This document shows, piece by piece, positions 26,914 to 34,850 of a DNA stretch of 64,000 bases (position 1 is its first letter; each line of letters begins with the position of its first letter). The translations under genes and the position numbers were made by a program. The notes beneath the pieces were generated by a model. It saw only the letters and a list, made by a program, of their open reading frames with translations, made no database searches and was not told the DNA's origin. Source of the stretch: an uncultured Acidobacteriota bacterium (GTDB lineage Bacteria; Acidobacteriota; CAIWXX01); assembly GCA_903916735.1 (NCBI GenBank), contig CAIWXX010000164.1:1-64000 (forward strand), given 5' to 3'.

Positions 26914-27327
26914 TTATGATTGCTGCGAGACAGATGCTCCGGCCTCCGCCGCTTCGAGCAACTTCTTCACCTTGCTCAGCAACTCCTCAGGATTAAAAGG
27001 CTTGATAATGTAGTCATCCGCCCCGTGCCCCTTGCCTTCAATCTTGTACTTCGTCTGCGTGTACACGGCCGTCATGAGAATCACCGGCGTTGTTCCCTTT
27101 TCTTTGATCCTGTGGCAAATCTCAAATCCGTGGACTTTTGGGAGAAGCAGATCGGTGATGACAATGTCGGGCTTTTCGTCCTCGTATTTCTGCAAGGCCA
27201 TTTGTCCATCACCCGCAGTGACGACATCATACCCTTCAGACTCAAGAAAGGTCTTGAGCATCTTGCAAATCTTGACTTCATCGTCCACGACTAAGATCTT
27301 CTTTTTTACGGTATCCTGATTCTCCAC
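26914..27327 (-). CDS. Stand-alone response-regulator receiver, first gene of cluster
   Basis: This 137-residue receiver has the acidic pair in VVDDE (15-17), phospho-acceptor Asp59 in IVITDLLLPK, Thr86 in LMTAVY and Lys109 in IIKPF. The tail after residue 125 is short and Ala/Ser-rich, with no DNA-binding domain. The start is a GTG at 27327 preceded by GGAGGA. It heads the four-gene signalling cluster, whose members are separated by 55-134 bp. Confidence 0.92.
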   Translation of the reverse strand: MENQDTVKKKILVVDDEVKICKMLKTFLESEGYDVVTAGDGQMALQKYEDEKPDIVITDLLLPKVHGFEICHRIKEKGTTPVILMTAVYTQTKYKIEGKGHGADDYIIKPFNPEELLSKVKKLLEAAEAGASVSQQS

Positions 27328-27586
27328 ATGCTCCTCCGCTGGAACGTCCGGCTAATTATGGGGCCGCTGCTCAGGCTTGTCAACAAATTCGCATGATTCC
27401 CTTTCAGAAATTCTCACCGACGGTCGGGCCGACCTATCGGAATGAGGACAATATCAAAGGACGAAGGCGCTGTGAAGGTCAGCATCAGAAAACTCCTAGG
27501 GAACGCCAAAGTCAAGCCTGTGCATTATTTCCTTGCCAAATGCGATTCCCATTGACGGCTTGGACCTTAACCGCGGCTCCCTCTCG

Positions 27587-27616
27587 TTGCCGCCCGGCGG
27601 GCCTTCATAGTAGGAT
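27587..27616 (+). promoter_or_regulatory. Promoter of pta
   Basis: TTGCCG (27587-27592) and TAGGAT (27611-27616) are spaced by 18 bp. The -10 ends only 6 nt before the ATG at 27623, and no Shine-Dalgarno is present, which points to a leaderless message. Confidence 0.55.
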
Positions 27617-27622
27617 GCCGCC

Positions 27623-28615
27623 ATGCTGAGGCTTGATGAATTGATTCAGCGCGTACGCCAAACGAGATGCCGGATCGCGTTCCCGGAGGCGACTGATCCA
27701 AGAGTGCTCGGAGCGGCTGCGAGGCTCTCGATAGAAGGCACGCTCGAGACGGTGCTCATCGGCAAGCAGGCAGATATCCATGCCGCCTGTGCTCGCGCCG
27801 GTATCCGCCTTTGTTCTGAAATCATTGATCCTGAGACCGTGCGTGAGAAATTCGCGGCTCGTTATCAGGAAATCCGTCGAGCCCGTGGAATGACCTTCGA
27901 AGAAGCTTTCCAATCGATGGGAGATCCTCTTTATTGCGCGGCGATGCTCGTTGCCGATCATAAGTGCGACGGCTTTGTCGGAGGCGCGTCGACAACGACA
28001 GCGGTAACGCTGCGTGCTGCCTTGCGTGTCATCGGTCTGAGGACTGATGCGAAGCTCCTATCGAGTTGCTTTCTGATGTTCCTCAAACAAGAGGATTTTG
28101 GAGAGAAAGGCCTATTGATCTTTGCCGATTGTGGAGTTAATCCGAAACCATCATCCACGGAATTGGCTGAAATCGGCATCGAGTCGGCCCGGACGCTGCA
28201 TTCGCTGTTCGGCCTTGAACCACGCGTCGCATTCCTTTCATTCTCCACAAAGGGCTCCGCTGAACATGACGATGTAGAAAAGGTCCGTGAAGCCGTCCGA
28301 ACAGCTCATGCACGTGCGCCCGAACTGTTGCTGGATGGCGAACTTCAGGCGGATGCCGCAATCATTCCGGCGATCGGCGCCCGGAAGGCACCCGGATCAC
28401 AGATAGCAGGGCGGGCCAATGTGCTCATCTTCCCCGACCTGAACTCCGGCAATATCGCTTACAAACTTGTCGAACGCATCGCAGGCGCCATTGCGATCGG
28501 CCCCATTCTCCAGGGGCTCGTGCGTCCCGCCAATGACCTCTCGCGCGGATGTTCCGAGGACGATGTGCGATACGTTGCGGCGATCACGGCGCTGCAAGCG
28601 GCCTACATGCGATAG
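27623..28615 (+). CDS. pta: Phosphate acetyltransferase
   Basis: This 330-residue protein is the short, single-domain type of phosphotransacetylase that swaps CoA for phosphate on acetyl groups, linking acetyl-CoA to acetyl phosphate. The family features are RIAFPEATDPRVL near the N-terminus, the central KCDGFVGGASTTTAVTLRA, the FSTKGSAEHD segment, and the C-terminal GPILQGLVRPANDLSRGCSEDDV. Phosphate butyryltransferase is the main alternative, but the C-terminal motif favours the acetyl enzyme. No acetate kinase is adjacent. It is divergent from the signalling cluster, for whose receivers acetyl phosphate could be a donor; that link is speculative. Confidence 0.9.
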   Translation: MLRLDELIQRVRQTRCRIAFPEATDPRVLGAAARLSIEGTLETVLIGKQADIHAACARAGIRLCSEIIDPETVREKFAARYQEIRRARGMTFEEAFQSMGDPLYCAAMLVADHKCDGFVGGASTTTAVTLRAALRVIGLRTDAKLLSSCFLMFLKQEDFGEKGLLIFADCGVNPKPSSTELAEIGIESARTLHSLFGLEPRVAFLSFSTKGSAEHDDVEKVREAVRTAHARAPELLLDGELQADAAIIPAIGARKAPGSQIAGRANVLIFPDLNSGNIAYKLVERIAGAIAIGPILQGLVRPANDLSRGCSEDDVRYVAAITALQAAYMR

Positions 28616-28759
28616 GATCGGTACGCTGCCGAGGGGGGTTGCCATCGTGCTCGAGATGGCTCTTGCTTGGAGAGCAGCAGATCGTCAGAATAACAGACAT
28701 GTGGACAGAGCTTTCGCTGGGATCACTGCTTGAATCCGGAAGGGACCTTTTTGCCGCCG

Positions 28760-28781
28760 GCTGAGGCCGCGAAGCCTCAGC
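28760..28781. terminator. Hairpin between convergent pta and zinc-ribbon genes
   Basis: GCTGAGGC and GCCTCAGC form a perfect 8-bp stem around CGCGAA, with further GCCG/CGGC pairing outside. A T-run precedes it on the plus strand instead of following it, so it is not a canonical terminator, but its position between two convergent genes suggests that role. Confidence 0.4.
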
Positions 28782-28801
28782 ACGGCAAGGCCAAGGTTCG
28801 A

Positions 28802-29110
28802 TCAGAGTGCAGGTTGCTGCTGTGCCGGCGTTTTCTTCTGTTGGAAGCATGCGGAGCAGAACACGGGTCGCCCCTGTGTCGGCCTGAAAGGAACTGTTGT
28901 TTCCTTTCCGCATCCGGCGCAAATTGCAGGAGTCTGAACCTTCTCTCTCCGCCCGCCTTCTGAACGACTGCCTCTGGTCGCCTTGCATTCCTTGCAGCGC
29001 TTCGGTTCATGCTGAAAGTTCTTCTCGGCGTAGAACAGCTGTTCGCCGGCGGTGAAAATGAACGGCTTCCCGCATTCGACGCACGTCAGTGTTTTGTCCC
29101 TGTACTCCAT
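28802..29110 (-). CDS. Zinc-ribbon protein with CxxC-x17-CxxC motif
   Basis: The 102-residue product has four CxxC knuckles: Cys10/13 with Cys39/42 form one zinc ribbon, and Cys64/67 with Cys85/88 form a second one with exactly 17 residues between the pairs, the pattern of a known small zinc-ribbon family. Basic residues lie between the two ribbons (46-57), so nucleic-acid binding is plausible. AAGGAGATC precedes the ATG. It lies 21 bp downstream of rpsU on the same strand and so probably shares its transcript, suggesting a role connected to translation or RNA. Confidence 0.83.
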   Translation of the reverse strand: MEYRDKTLTCVECGKPFIFTAGEQLFYAEKNFQHEPKRCKECKATRGSRSEGGRREKVQTPAICAGCGKETTVPFRPTQGRPVFCSACFQQKKTPAQQQPAL

Positions 29111-29131
29111 GTGATCTCCTTGGGGGGTATG

Positions 29132-29329
29132 TTACTCAGTCTCGCGCCGCATTTTCTTACGAGATCGTTTCCGCGCGAGAGCTTGCTTCACCCGTTTTTT
29201 TTCACCCGGCTTTAAGTAATAGGAGTGTTTCTTGATTTCCTTGATGATGTCTTCTTGCTGAACTTTTCTCTTGAACCTGCGGAGGGCGTTTTCGATACTT
29301 TCGCCTTCCATGACTTTAACTTCGGCCAA
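29132..29329 (-). CDS. rpsU: 30S ribosomal protein S21 (TTG start)
   Basis: The 65-residue product is the basic small-subunit protein S21. The conserved run EGESIENALRRFKRKVQ is present, with the usual Lys/Arg-rich tail. The frame stays open upstream, but a GAGGAGGTG lies 7 nt before a TTG at 29329-29327, and starting there gives the normal family N-terminus (xAEVKV), so TTG is the true start. A strong promoter lies just upstream. The zinc-ribbon gene follows at 21 bp. Confidence 0.93.
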   Translation of the reverse strand: MAEVKVMEGESIENALRRFKRKVQQEDIIKEIKKHSYYLKPGEKKRVKQALARKRSRKKMRRETE

Positions 29330-29368
29330 ACCGTAACACCTCCTCGGGGTCCTGACTTTCGAATCACT

Positions 29369-29398
29369 CTTATATGCCCAAAAGGAAGTATGTGTCAA
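29369..29398 (-). promoter_or_regulatory. Promoter of rpsU
   Basis: TTGACA (29393-29398) and TATAAG (29369-29374) are spaced by 18 bp on the minus strand. The predicted leader is about 35 nt and carries the GAGGAGGTG ribosome-binding site. Confidence 0.7.
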
Positions 29399-29689
29399 GC
29401 TGTGCTTTCATCCCCGGCACTGTTCCTGTGGCTACCAACAAGGATATTAACGAAAGAAGCAATTCCATTCTTATTCATTCATTTCCAAATGGGGGAACAA
29501 CATATATGCGTCGCCTGATGTGATCCAATTTCCCGCTTTTTGTTGCACTGTATTGGATCATCAACTTTTTTTTAGCACTTTTAAGAAACTGCAGCGCAAT
29601 CTCATCTCTCTTAATGAAAATTGTATTTCTTGCATCAAAGCCTTGAAGGTTGCAGAATCTGGCTGTGCTCGAAGACGAGAAGGAGAACC

Positions 29690-30271
29690 ATGACGGATAT
29701 TCAAAACGAAAAATTTAACAAAATCAGTTTTCATTTCAGGGAAATCCTGATCGCTCTTAACCTGGATCTCACCGATAAAAACCTCGCCGACACTCACAAT
29801 CGTGTTGCAAAACTTTTTCTGGAAATGTTTCAGGGCCTTGAAGAGGGCAGCGAGCCTCTCGTCACGACATTTCCCAATGTCGAAAAATATTCAAGCATGG
29901 TGTTCGTGAAGGACATTCCCTTCTACTCCATGTGCGCTCACCATTTTGTTCCTTTCTATGGCAAAGCGCATATTGGATATATTCCAAAAGACAGGATCCT
30001 CGGCATCAGCAAACTCGCTCGTATTCTCGAATTCTATGCCAAGCGTCCGCAGGTTCAAGAGAGACTGACCGAACAATGTGTCGATTACTTATGGACATCG
30101 CTGCAACCGCTCGGAGCAATCGCCGTCATCGAAGCCCATCATCTCTGTATGGAGATGCGCGGGGTCAAAAAGCCAGGCAGCCTCACCGTGACATCCGCCA
30201 TTCGCGGATGTTTTGAAGATAAAGCGGTGCGCGAGGAATTCCTGGATTTGCTCGATCGGCCATCGTGGTAG
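29690..30271 (+). CDS. folE: GTP cyclohydrolase I
   Basis: This 193-residue cytosolic enzyme converts GTP to 7,8-dihydroneopterin triphosphate, the first step of folate (and some queuosine) synthesis. The zinc ligands are Cys82 and His85 in SMCAHHFVPF and Cys153 in EAHHLCMEMRGV; the motif GKAHIGYIPKDRILGISKLARI is diagnostic. The ATG at 29690 with GGAGAA upstream was chosen; a longer frame from 29621 adds unrelated residues. It stands alone, divergent from rpsU. Confidence 0.94.
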   Translation: MTDIQNEKFNKISFHFREILIALNLDLTDKNLADTHNRVAKLFLEMFQGLEEGSEPLVTTFPNVEKYSSMVFVKDIPFYSMCAHHFVPFYGKAHIGYIPKDRILGISKLARILEFYAKRPQVQERLTEQCVDYLWTSLQPLGAIAVIEAHHLCMEMRGVKKPGSLTVTSAIRGCFEDKAVREEFLDLLDRPSW

Positions 30272-30350
30272 CAAATAGTGATGAGTTGTTCGTTCTCAAT
30301 TTCCGCGGTGGTCGGTTCGCAGGGATGCGTTGCCGATCATTTTCGTCTCG

Positions 30351-32417
30351 TCATGATCCAGGCTGATTGCCGATCTCTTTGCTGACTATGAAAACGCCGA
30401 GCCATCGTTGATCAAGTGAATTGGGATCGCGATCGGATGGGTGGAATCCACCCCTGATTCGAAATGAGATTGGGTGAACATACGGCGGCCCGGGGCTCGA
30501 TGTCTCGAGATCAATTGTAATCTGCACTGGCGACTCGGGGCGAAAGTCCCTGCCGCAACTTGTGATCATGAGATCCTGCGCGTCGCGAATGGGCAAGACG
30601 AGTCGATCGAGTTTCTGATTGGAGACGATCCGGATTCGGCCTGATCGTGATCCTCGCAACCAGAAGCCTTCGCTTTCGGGATAGGCCGGCCAACCATCGA
30701 TGAATTGGAATTCGATCGAACCGGCGGAGATGCGCTGGCAGACTTTGGGTTGTGCCGCGATCAGGATAACAGGCAGAAAGACAGCGGCCGCGGCTCCGAT
30801 GTATGCGGCGGTTCTGTTCATGCCGGCTCCGCGCCGTGCGGTTAGAAGCAAGAGAGCGAACAGGCTCGCCAGGATGGCCACATTCCGCCATTCGAACACC
30901 TCGGCGGCTGTCATGACCGGCAGAATGCGCGGCAGGCCGTCAATGAAAAGTGCGAAGTTCGTCACGACCCGTTCCTCGCTGTAGATGAGGCGATGATAGA
31001 AAAACGGATTGGCTGAAAGCCAAACAAGAGAGATGGCGGCGGAGAAGAAAAGGAGGAGAGTCCGTGTAAAGGCATTTTTCCATGCGGGCAGCCCATGAGC
31101 GAAGAGGATTGCGATGATGGGCAACAGGGGAAGGATAGGACGGCCCGGCGGGCAGAATCCGCCCATGTAATTTGTGTATGTATAAATGCCGAGATGCATC
31201 AGCGGAGGCAGTATGAGAAAGAGGCCCGTGCGATTCCTGTCGCGAAACAGAATCCATAACCCCAGGATGGCGATCAGCAGGATTGGACTGTAGAGAAGGA
31301 TCCCGCCTTTCTGGTCGATCAGGTCGGCCAGGAAAGTTTGTGGCATATACCGGAGCCTTTTGAACGTATCCAGAGAGAGATAATGAACGATATTGCCGGT
31401 AACAGAGTCCTTCTCGGCGGTGGCGCGGCCACCGACGGCAGCGGCCGGCGAGAAGGACCCATAGAACCGCCACAGATAAAACTCGTATGCGGCAAGAAGC
31501 GGCAATGCAGCCACACCCGTCAACAGGCATGCTCGAAAGCGCTGCGCTGCTTGTGTTCTGAGGATGATCGCCAGGAAGGCCGTCCCGGCGAGGGCCGCTG
31601 CCATGGCGTTGAATTTTACGCCGAACCATGGGCACGCTGATAGTAGTAGCCCGCAGAATGCCCATCGCGGTTGCGATGAAAAGAGCGCCATAAAAAAGAG
31701 CGTCACAATCAACGCGACACTCGTTTCCGGATACGCCAGATGCGCGTACATGATGAGCGGCGGCGAGAAAGCCAGGATGCCGGCTGTCGCGAACGCGACG
31801 GGTCGGCTGACGGCCAGCCTCCGCAAAAGCAGAAAAACCGATGCCGCCAGGCAGGCGGCGATGAGCGCCATGCCAAGGCGTATCGACGATCGAAGGGCGA
31901 AAGGGCCGCCAATTTTACTACCAATGTAGTAATAAGGAAAAAGGTAGAGCGACACGCCGATGCCATGGACAGGATAGCCGCCTCGGTCCCTGCCCTGCAC
32001 AACCCGCGTGACGATCTTGCCCGGATAGAATTCGAGGTAGTCGCGACGATTGAAGTTGTTCTTGAGCCGGATGTCGTGATCCTTGTACAGGCTGATCGTC
32101 GCCAGAAGATAGTTGGGCTCGTCACCGGTTGGGTCCATGATGTCACCAAAAACACCCAGAGCGGCGGCGGCGTACAGGAGATAGGCAGCGATCCCGAGCG
32201 CCCACGCGGCCTTTTGGTCATTGCCGGGAAGGAGTTCGAAGAACCGAATGTGGCTTTGGAAAAGAATCAGCAGGAGTCCGGCGCTCATGGCGAGTGTCGC
32301 CCCGAACGGCTTATAAAAAAGAAATCGGGACCAGATCGGATAGGTGAGAAGGGGCAATGCCCCAAGGCCGGCTCGGCCGATCCAATCGAAATACTGACGT
32401 TTCATGTTTCCGCTCAT
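30351..32417 (-). CDS. GT-C-type polytopic membrane protein
   Basis: The product is about 688 residues, with around 12 membrane helices in the first 510 residues and a periplasmic C-terminal domain. The first large loop contains DPTGDEPNYLLATISL, which matches the acidic D/E motif of dolichyl-phosphate-mannose-type (GT-C) glycosyltransferases. Similar proteins move lipid-linked sugars onto proteins or glycans at the outer face of the inner membrane. The start is uncertain: ATGs at 32417 and 32405 both fit, and the open frame goes back to 32600 with a hydrophilic stretch unlikely to be translated. The gene stands alone. Confidence 0.75.
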   Translation of the reverse strand: MSGNMKRQYFDWIGRAGLGALPLLTYPIWSRFLFYKPFGATLAMSAGLLLILFQSHIRFFELLPGNDQKAAWALGIAAYLLYAAAALGVFGDIMDPTGDEPNYLLATISLYKDHDIRLKNNFNRRDYLEFYPGKIVTRVVQGRDRGGYPVHGIGVSLYLFPYYYIGSKIGGPFALRSSIRLGMALIAACLAASVFLLLRRLAVSRPVAFATAGILAFSPPLIMYAHLAYPETSVALIVTLFFMALFSSQPRWAFCGLLLSACPWFGVKFNAMAAALAGTAFLAIILRTQAAQRFRACLLTGVAALPLLAAYEFYLWRFYGSFSPAAAVGGRATAEKDSVTGNIVHYLSLDTFKRLRYMPQTFLADLIDQKGGILLYSPILLIAILGLWILFRDRNRTGLFLILPPLMHLGIYTYTNYMGGFCPPGRPILPLLPIIAILFAHGLPAWKNAFTRTLLLFFSAAISLVWLSANPFFYHRLIYSEERVVTNFALFIDGLPRILPVMTAAEVFEWRNVAILASLFALLLLTARRGAGMNRTAAYIGAAAAVFLPVILIAAQPKVCQRISAGSIEFQFIDGWPAYPESEGFWLRGSRSGRIRIVSNQKLDRLVLPIRDAQDLMITSCGRDFRPESPVQITIDLETSSPGPPYVHPISFRIRGGFHPSDRDPNSLDQRWLGVFIVSKEIGNQPGS

Positions 32418-32610
32418 TTCACTCAAGCTCTGTTTCCTCCTCGGCCTGTTCCCTGAACCTCTCCGCAGAGCCCCGAATCCGGAACCGGGAGAGTTTACGG
32501 CATGACCGGGCGATTTCAAAATCTCGTCTTCGTGTCTGCGGACAAAAACGCGATCGATAGGCCGGGCGGAGTAGGAAGGCCGGGGATGAGGCAGCTCCAA
32601 AAGGAAAACG

Positions 32611-32640
32611 GCCGGGTGCGGAAGAAATCCGCACCCAGCC
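32611..32640 (-). terminator. Terminator of the protease operon
   Basis: GGGTGCGGA and TCCGCACCC form a 9-bp stem with a 5-nt loop, extended by CCGGC/GGCCG. On the minus strand it is followed by GTTTTCCTTTT. It lies about 55 bp after the metalloprotease stop, so it should end that transcript. Confidence 0.7.
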
Positions 32641-32694
32641 GGTTAGTTGTTCAGTTCGTGAACCGCCGCCGAAGCAACGGCTCTTTTTCTCTCT

Positions 32695-34110
32695 CTACTT
32701 GCGCACGTGCCAGCCGATATCCCGGAAGACGTCGGATGTGAGATCGACGGTCTTTGCGGCTTGGAGCCCAGCTGTGATGTTTGGTTCCATCAGCAGGCTC
32801 GGTTCGCACGATGTATCCCAGTGGGAGAGTGTTGATCCGGATGCCATTAATGTTGGTGTGTAAAGCTTGACCCGGCCATAGTCATCAGTGCCGGCCATTC
32901 GAGTGGGGTCGAGATGGAGTGTGACGTTGACTCCCGGTGCGTTGGCGATGGCAACGCCTAACGTGTAGGTAACGCCGATCGAAGGGATTGTGATTGGAGT
33001 GGTGATTGTCGCATCGTTACCCATCCCTGGGAGACCGGAAGCCGCATTGTTCACGATGATAACACCGATCGCACCGGCATTCTGCGCAGCGAGAACCTTT
33101 GCTTTGAAAGTGCAAGTCCCGCGGAGGATCAATGCGATGCTGCCGGCGACGTTATTGGTGATGGGGGAACATGCAATTAATGGGCTAGCCATGACCACGT
33201 TTCCCGTGACGCCGGCGATTGTAAGAGCCGGGCCGAATGCGGCCATCTGGAAATAATCATAATCTCCGGCGATGCTGCCTGGAGTGTTGATCGTGAGAAT
33301 AGGCTCTGGACCCAGGAACTTGGGAGCCCGCCATGTGACATGACCGCCGGTCCAGACAACGTTATTCACATTGACTGCCGAAGCGGCTCTCTGGCCATTG
33401 GTCATCTGCGGATACATTTTACCGATGACGTTATCATAAACATGATCGATGTAAATATCCGTATACCCATCCGCAAGAGCGCCGGTGGACTTGTCCATGA
33501 CGGTCAGGAATCCGAGGCCGTGGCCCATTTCGTGCATCAGTGTGGCGAGCAGATCGATCTGGTTGCCAGCTGCATTGTCATCAAGACCGTAATACCAATC
33601 GTAGCCCGTCAGGCAACCTGGATTGACTCCGATATCGCCGTTGATCCACACAATCGCGTCGTCGTTTCCTGGGTCATATATGCCGACGTCGGGATGACCC
33701 GGTGTGAGATCTTTGTTATAGAGGCTGTTGGCTTCGGCAACGCTGAACCATGTTGCCGCTTTCGGGGCGCCGGTGAAGTCTCTGAAGATTGAGTCTGGGC
33801 CTGAACGAGCGAGAACAGCCGAAGTGGGCGAGCAGGTCAGTGGCGAGAAGGCGGCTGTATAAATGATTTTGACGTTGCTTTTTAAGCGCCGGCCCCAGAG
33901 GTCAGCAGCTTTTTGGAAAACATTGAGCCGCTGTTGGCCAAGCGAATGTCCCCGGTTTCCGCCGACTGGAGCTCTCCAGCTTGGATCATTAAAGCCGACG
34001 CCGGCAGGATCGACGGGGTTGATGATGATCTTGGCTGCATCGGCTGCCTGGGCAGCCAACATGGCGATGCCGACCACGAGTGCGAGGATATAAAGTTTTG
34101 ATCTCAGCAT
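32695..34110 (-). CDS. Secreted PA-domain metalloprotease-like protein
   Basis: The product is 471 residues with a signal peptide (LRSKLYILALVVGIAMLAAQAADA). The zinc motif HEMGHGLGFLTVMD (about 203-216 of the open frame) is a metzincin-like HExxHxxG with a downstream Asp as a possible third ligand; this departs from the classic HExxHxxGxxH. A protease-associated (PA) domain follows (about 300-400), with CTFKAKVLAAQNAGAIGVIIVNN. The C-terminus ends with VFRDIGWHV, common in this family. It should act outside the cell or in the periplasm. GGAGGAG lies 7 nt before the ATG at 34110. It is 13 bp after the exported protein gene upstream. Confidence 0.83.
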   Translation of the reverse strand: MLRSKLYILALVVGIAMLAAQAADAAKIIINPVDPAGVGFNDPSWRAPVGGNRGHSLGQQRLNVFQKAADLWGRRLKSNVKIIYTAAFSPLTCSPTSAVLARSGPDSIFRDFTGAPKAATWFSVAEANSLYNKDLTPGHPDVGIYDPGNDDAIVWINGDIGVNPGCLTGYDWYYGLDDNAAGNQIDLLATLMHEMGHGLGFLTVMDKSTGALADGYTDIYIDHVYDNVIGKMYPQMTNGQRAASAVNVNNVVWTGGHVTWRAPKFLGPEPILTINTPGSIAGDYDYFQMAAFGPALTIAGVTGNVVMASPLIACSPITNNVAGSIALILRGTCTFKAKVLAAQNAGAIGVIIVNNAASGLPGMGNDATITTPITIPSIGVTYTLGVAIANAPGVNVTLHLDPTRMAGTDDYGRVKLYTPTLMASGSTLSHWDTSCEPSLLMEPNITAGLQAAKTVDLTSDVFRDIGWHVRK

Positions 34111-34123
34111 TGTTCTACTCCTC

Positions 34124-34597
34124 CTACCGCGAGTCATCTTGTGTGGATGGGGCGTTGGCTTTCATCCACTGGATGGCCTCTTCAGTGCTGGATGCGCTGC
34201 CGAATCGAAGCTTTCCATCGGCGCCCACTGATACCATGTCGAATTCAGCAAAGGCCGGCCCAAGCTTGAGCCCATGGCTACCGTCTGCGCTGCTGATTCT
34301 CGTGAATCCCGTAGAACGATCCCCGTACTCCAACTTGACGAACTTGTCCCAAGCATCGTCGATCTGCTTGGCTTCAGCACTCGTCGGCGCCCTCAATTGG
34401 CCCGATTCCTTGTCGATGGCGACGACCATTCCCGCGCTTGCTTCCGGCTGGGATGCTGCATCGTTGTTCGTTACCAATGCTTTGGTGTCGGCGCTTTTTG
34501 TGCCATTCTCACTCGCAATGGCGGCTCCAAGTCCAAGTACCAGGCCTAGAGCGAGGCACATAATGGCCACTCGTACCAATCCGCATCTTGTCTCCAT
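34124..34597 (-). CDS. Small exported protein, post-PEP-CTERM-1-like
   Basis: The product is 157 residues with a signal peptide (about 1-28). The core has GMVVAIDKESGQLRAPTSAEA followed by a helical stretch and then GPAFAEFDMVSVGADGKL, a layout that from memory resembles the small proteins called post-PEP-CTERM-1 that are encoded near exported proteins. No PEP-CTERM tail is visible on the neighbour. AGGAGGG precedes the ATG at 34597, and the protease gene starts 13 bp after the stop, so the pair is an operon. A role as chaperone, inhibitor or partner of the protease is a guess. Confidence 0.65.
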   Translation of the reverse strand: METRCGLVRVAIMCLALGLVLGLGAAIASENGTKSADTKALVTNNDAASQPEASAGMVVAIDKESGQLRAPTSAEAKQIDDAWDKFVKLEYGDRSTGFTRISSADGSHGLKLGPAFAEFDMVSVGADGKLRFGSASSTEEAIQWMKANAPSTQDDSR

Positions 34598-34650
34598 GAA
34601 ATACCCTCCTTTTTAGATTTGCCCCCATGGCTGGGATGCCTTAATAAGAG

Positions 34651-34666
34651 ACTTGACGCATCAAGT
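34651..34666. promoter_or_regulatory. Short palindrome upstream of the protease operon
   Basis: ACTTGA and TCAAGT are inverted arms around a 4-bp centre, about 55 bp upstream of the exported-protein ATG. It could be an operator; a weak promoter-like TTGACG...TAACTT pair overlaps it on the minus strand. Confidence 0.3.
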
Positions 34667-34812
34667 TACATCGTTACTCGATGGTTCGTCAAGAGATTTG
34701 TCACGCCTCTTCTACAGCCCTTGCTGAAGGCACTTTCATGCAAGTTGATGCGCCGCCAAAGTGGAGATCAGATGATGATTGCCGGCGCAAAGGCCCTATC
34801 AAATGTGGATCG

Positions 34813-34841
34813 TTGATTGAACCTGCAGGCGAGGCTATGAT
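34813..34841 (+). promoter_or_regulatory. Promoter of the AlkP-TPR gene
   Basis: TTGATT (34813-34818) and TATGAT (34836-34841) are spaced by 17 bp. The -10 ends 9 nt before the ATG at 34851, giving at most a 2-3-nt leader. A GAAGG within those nine bases could act in initiation only if transcription starts further upstream. Confidence 0.55.
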
Positions 34842-34850
34842 GAAGGCCAG

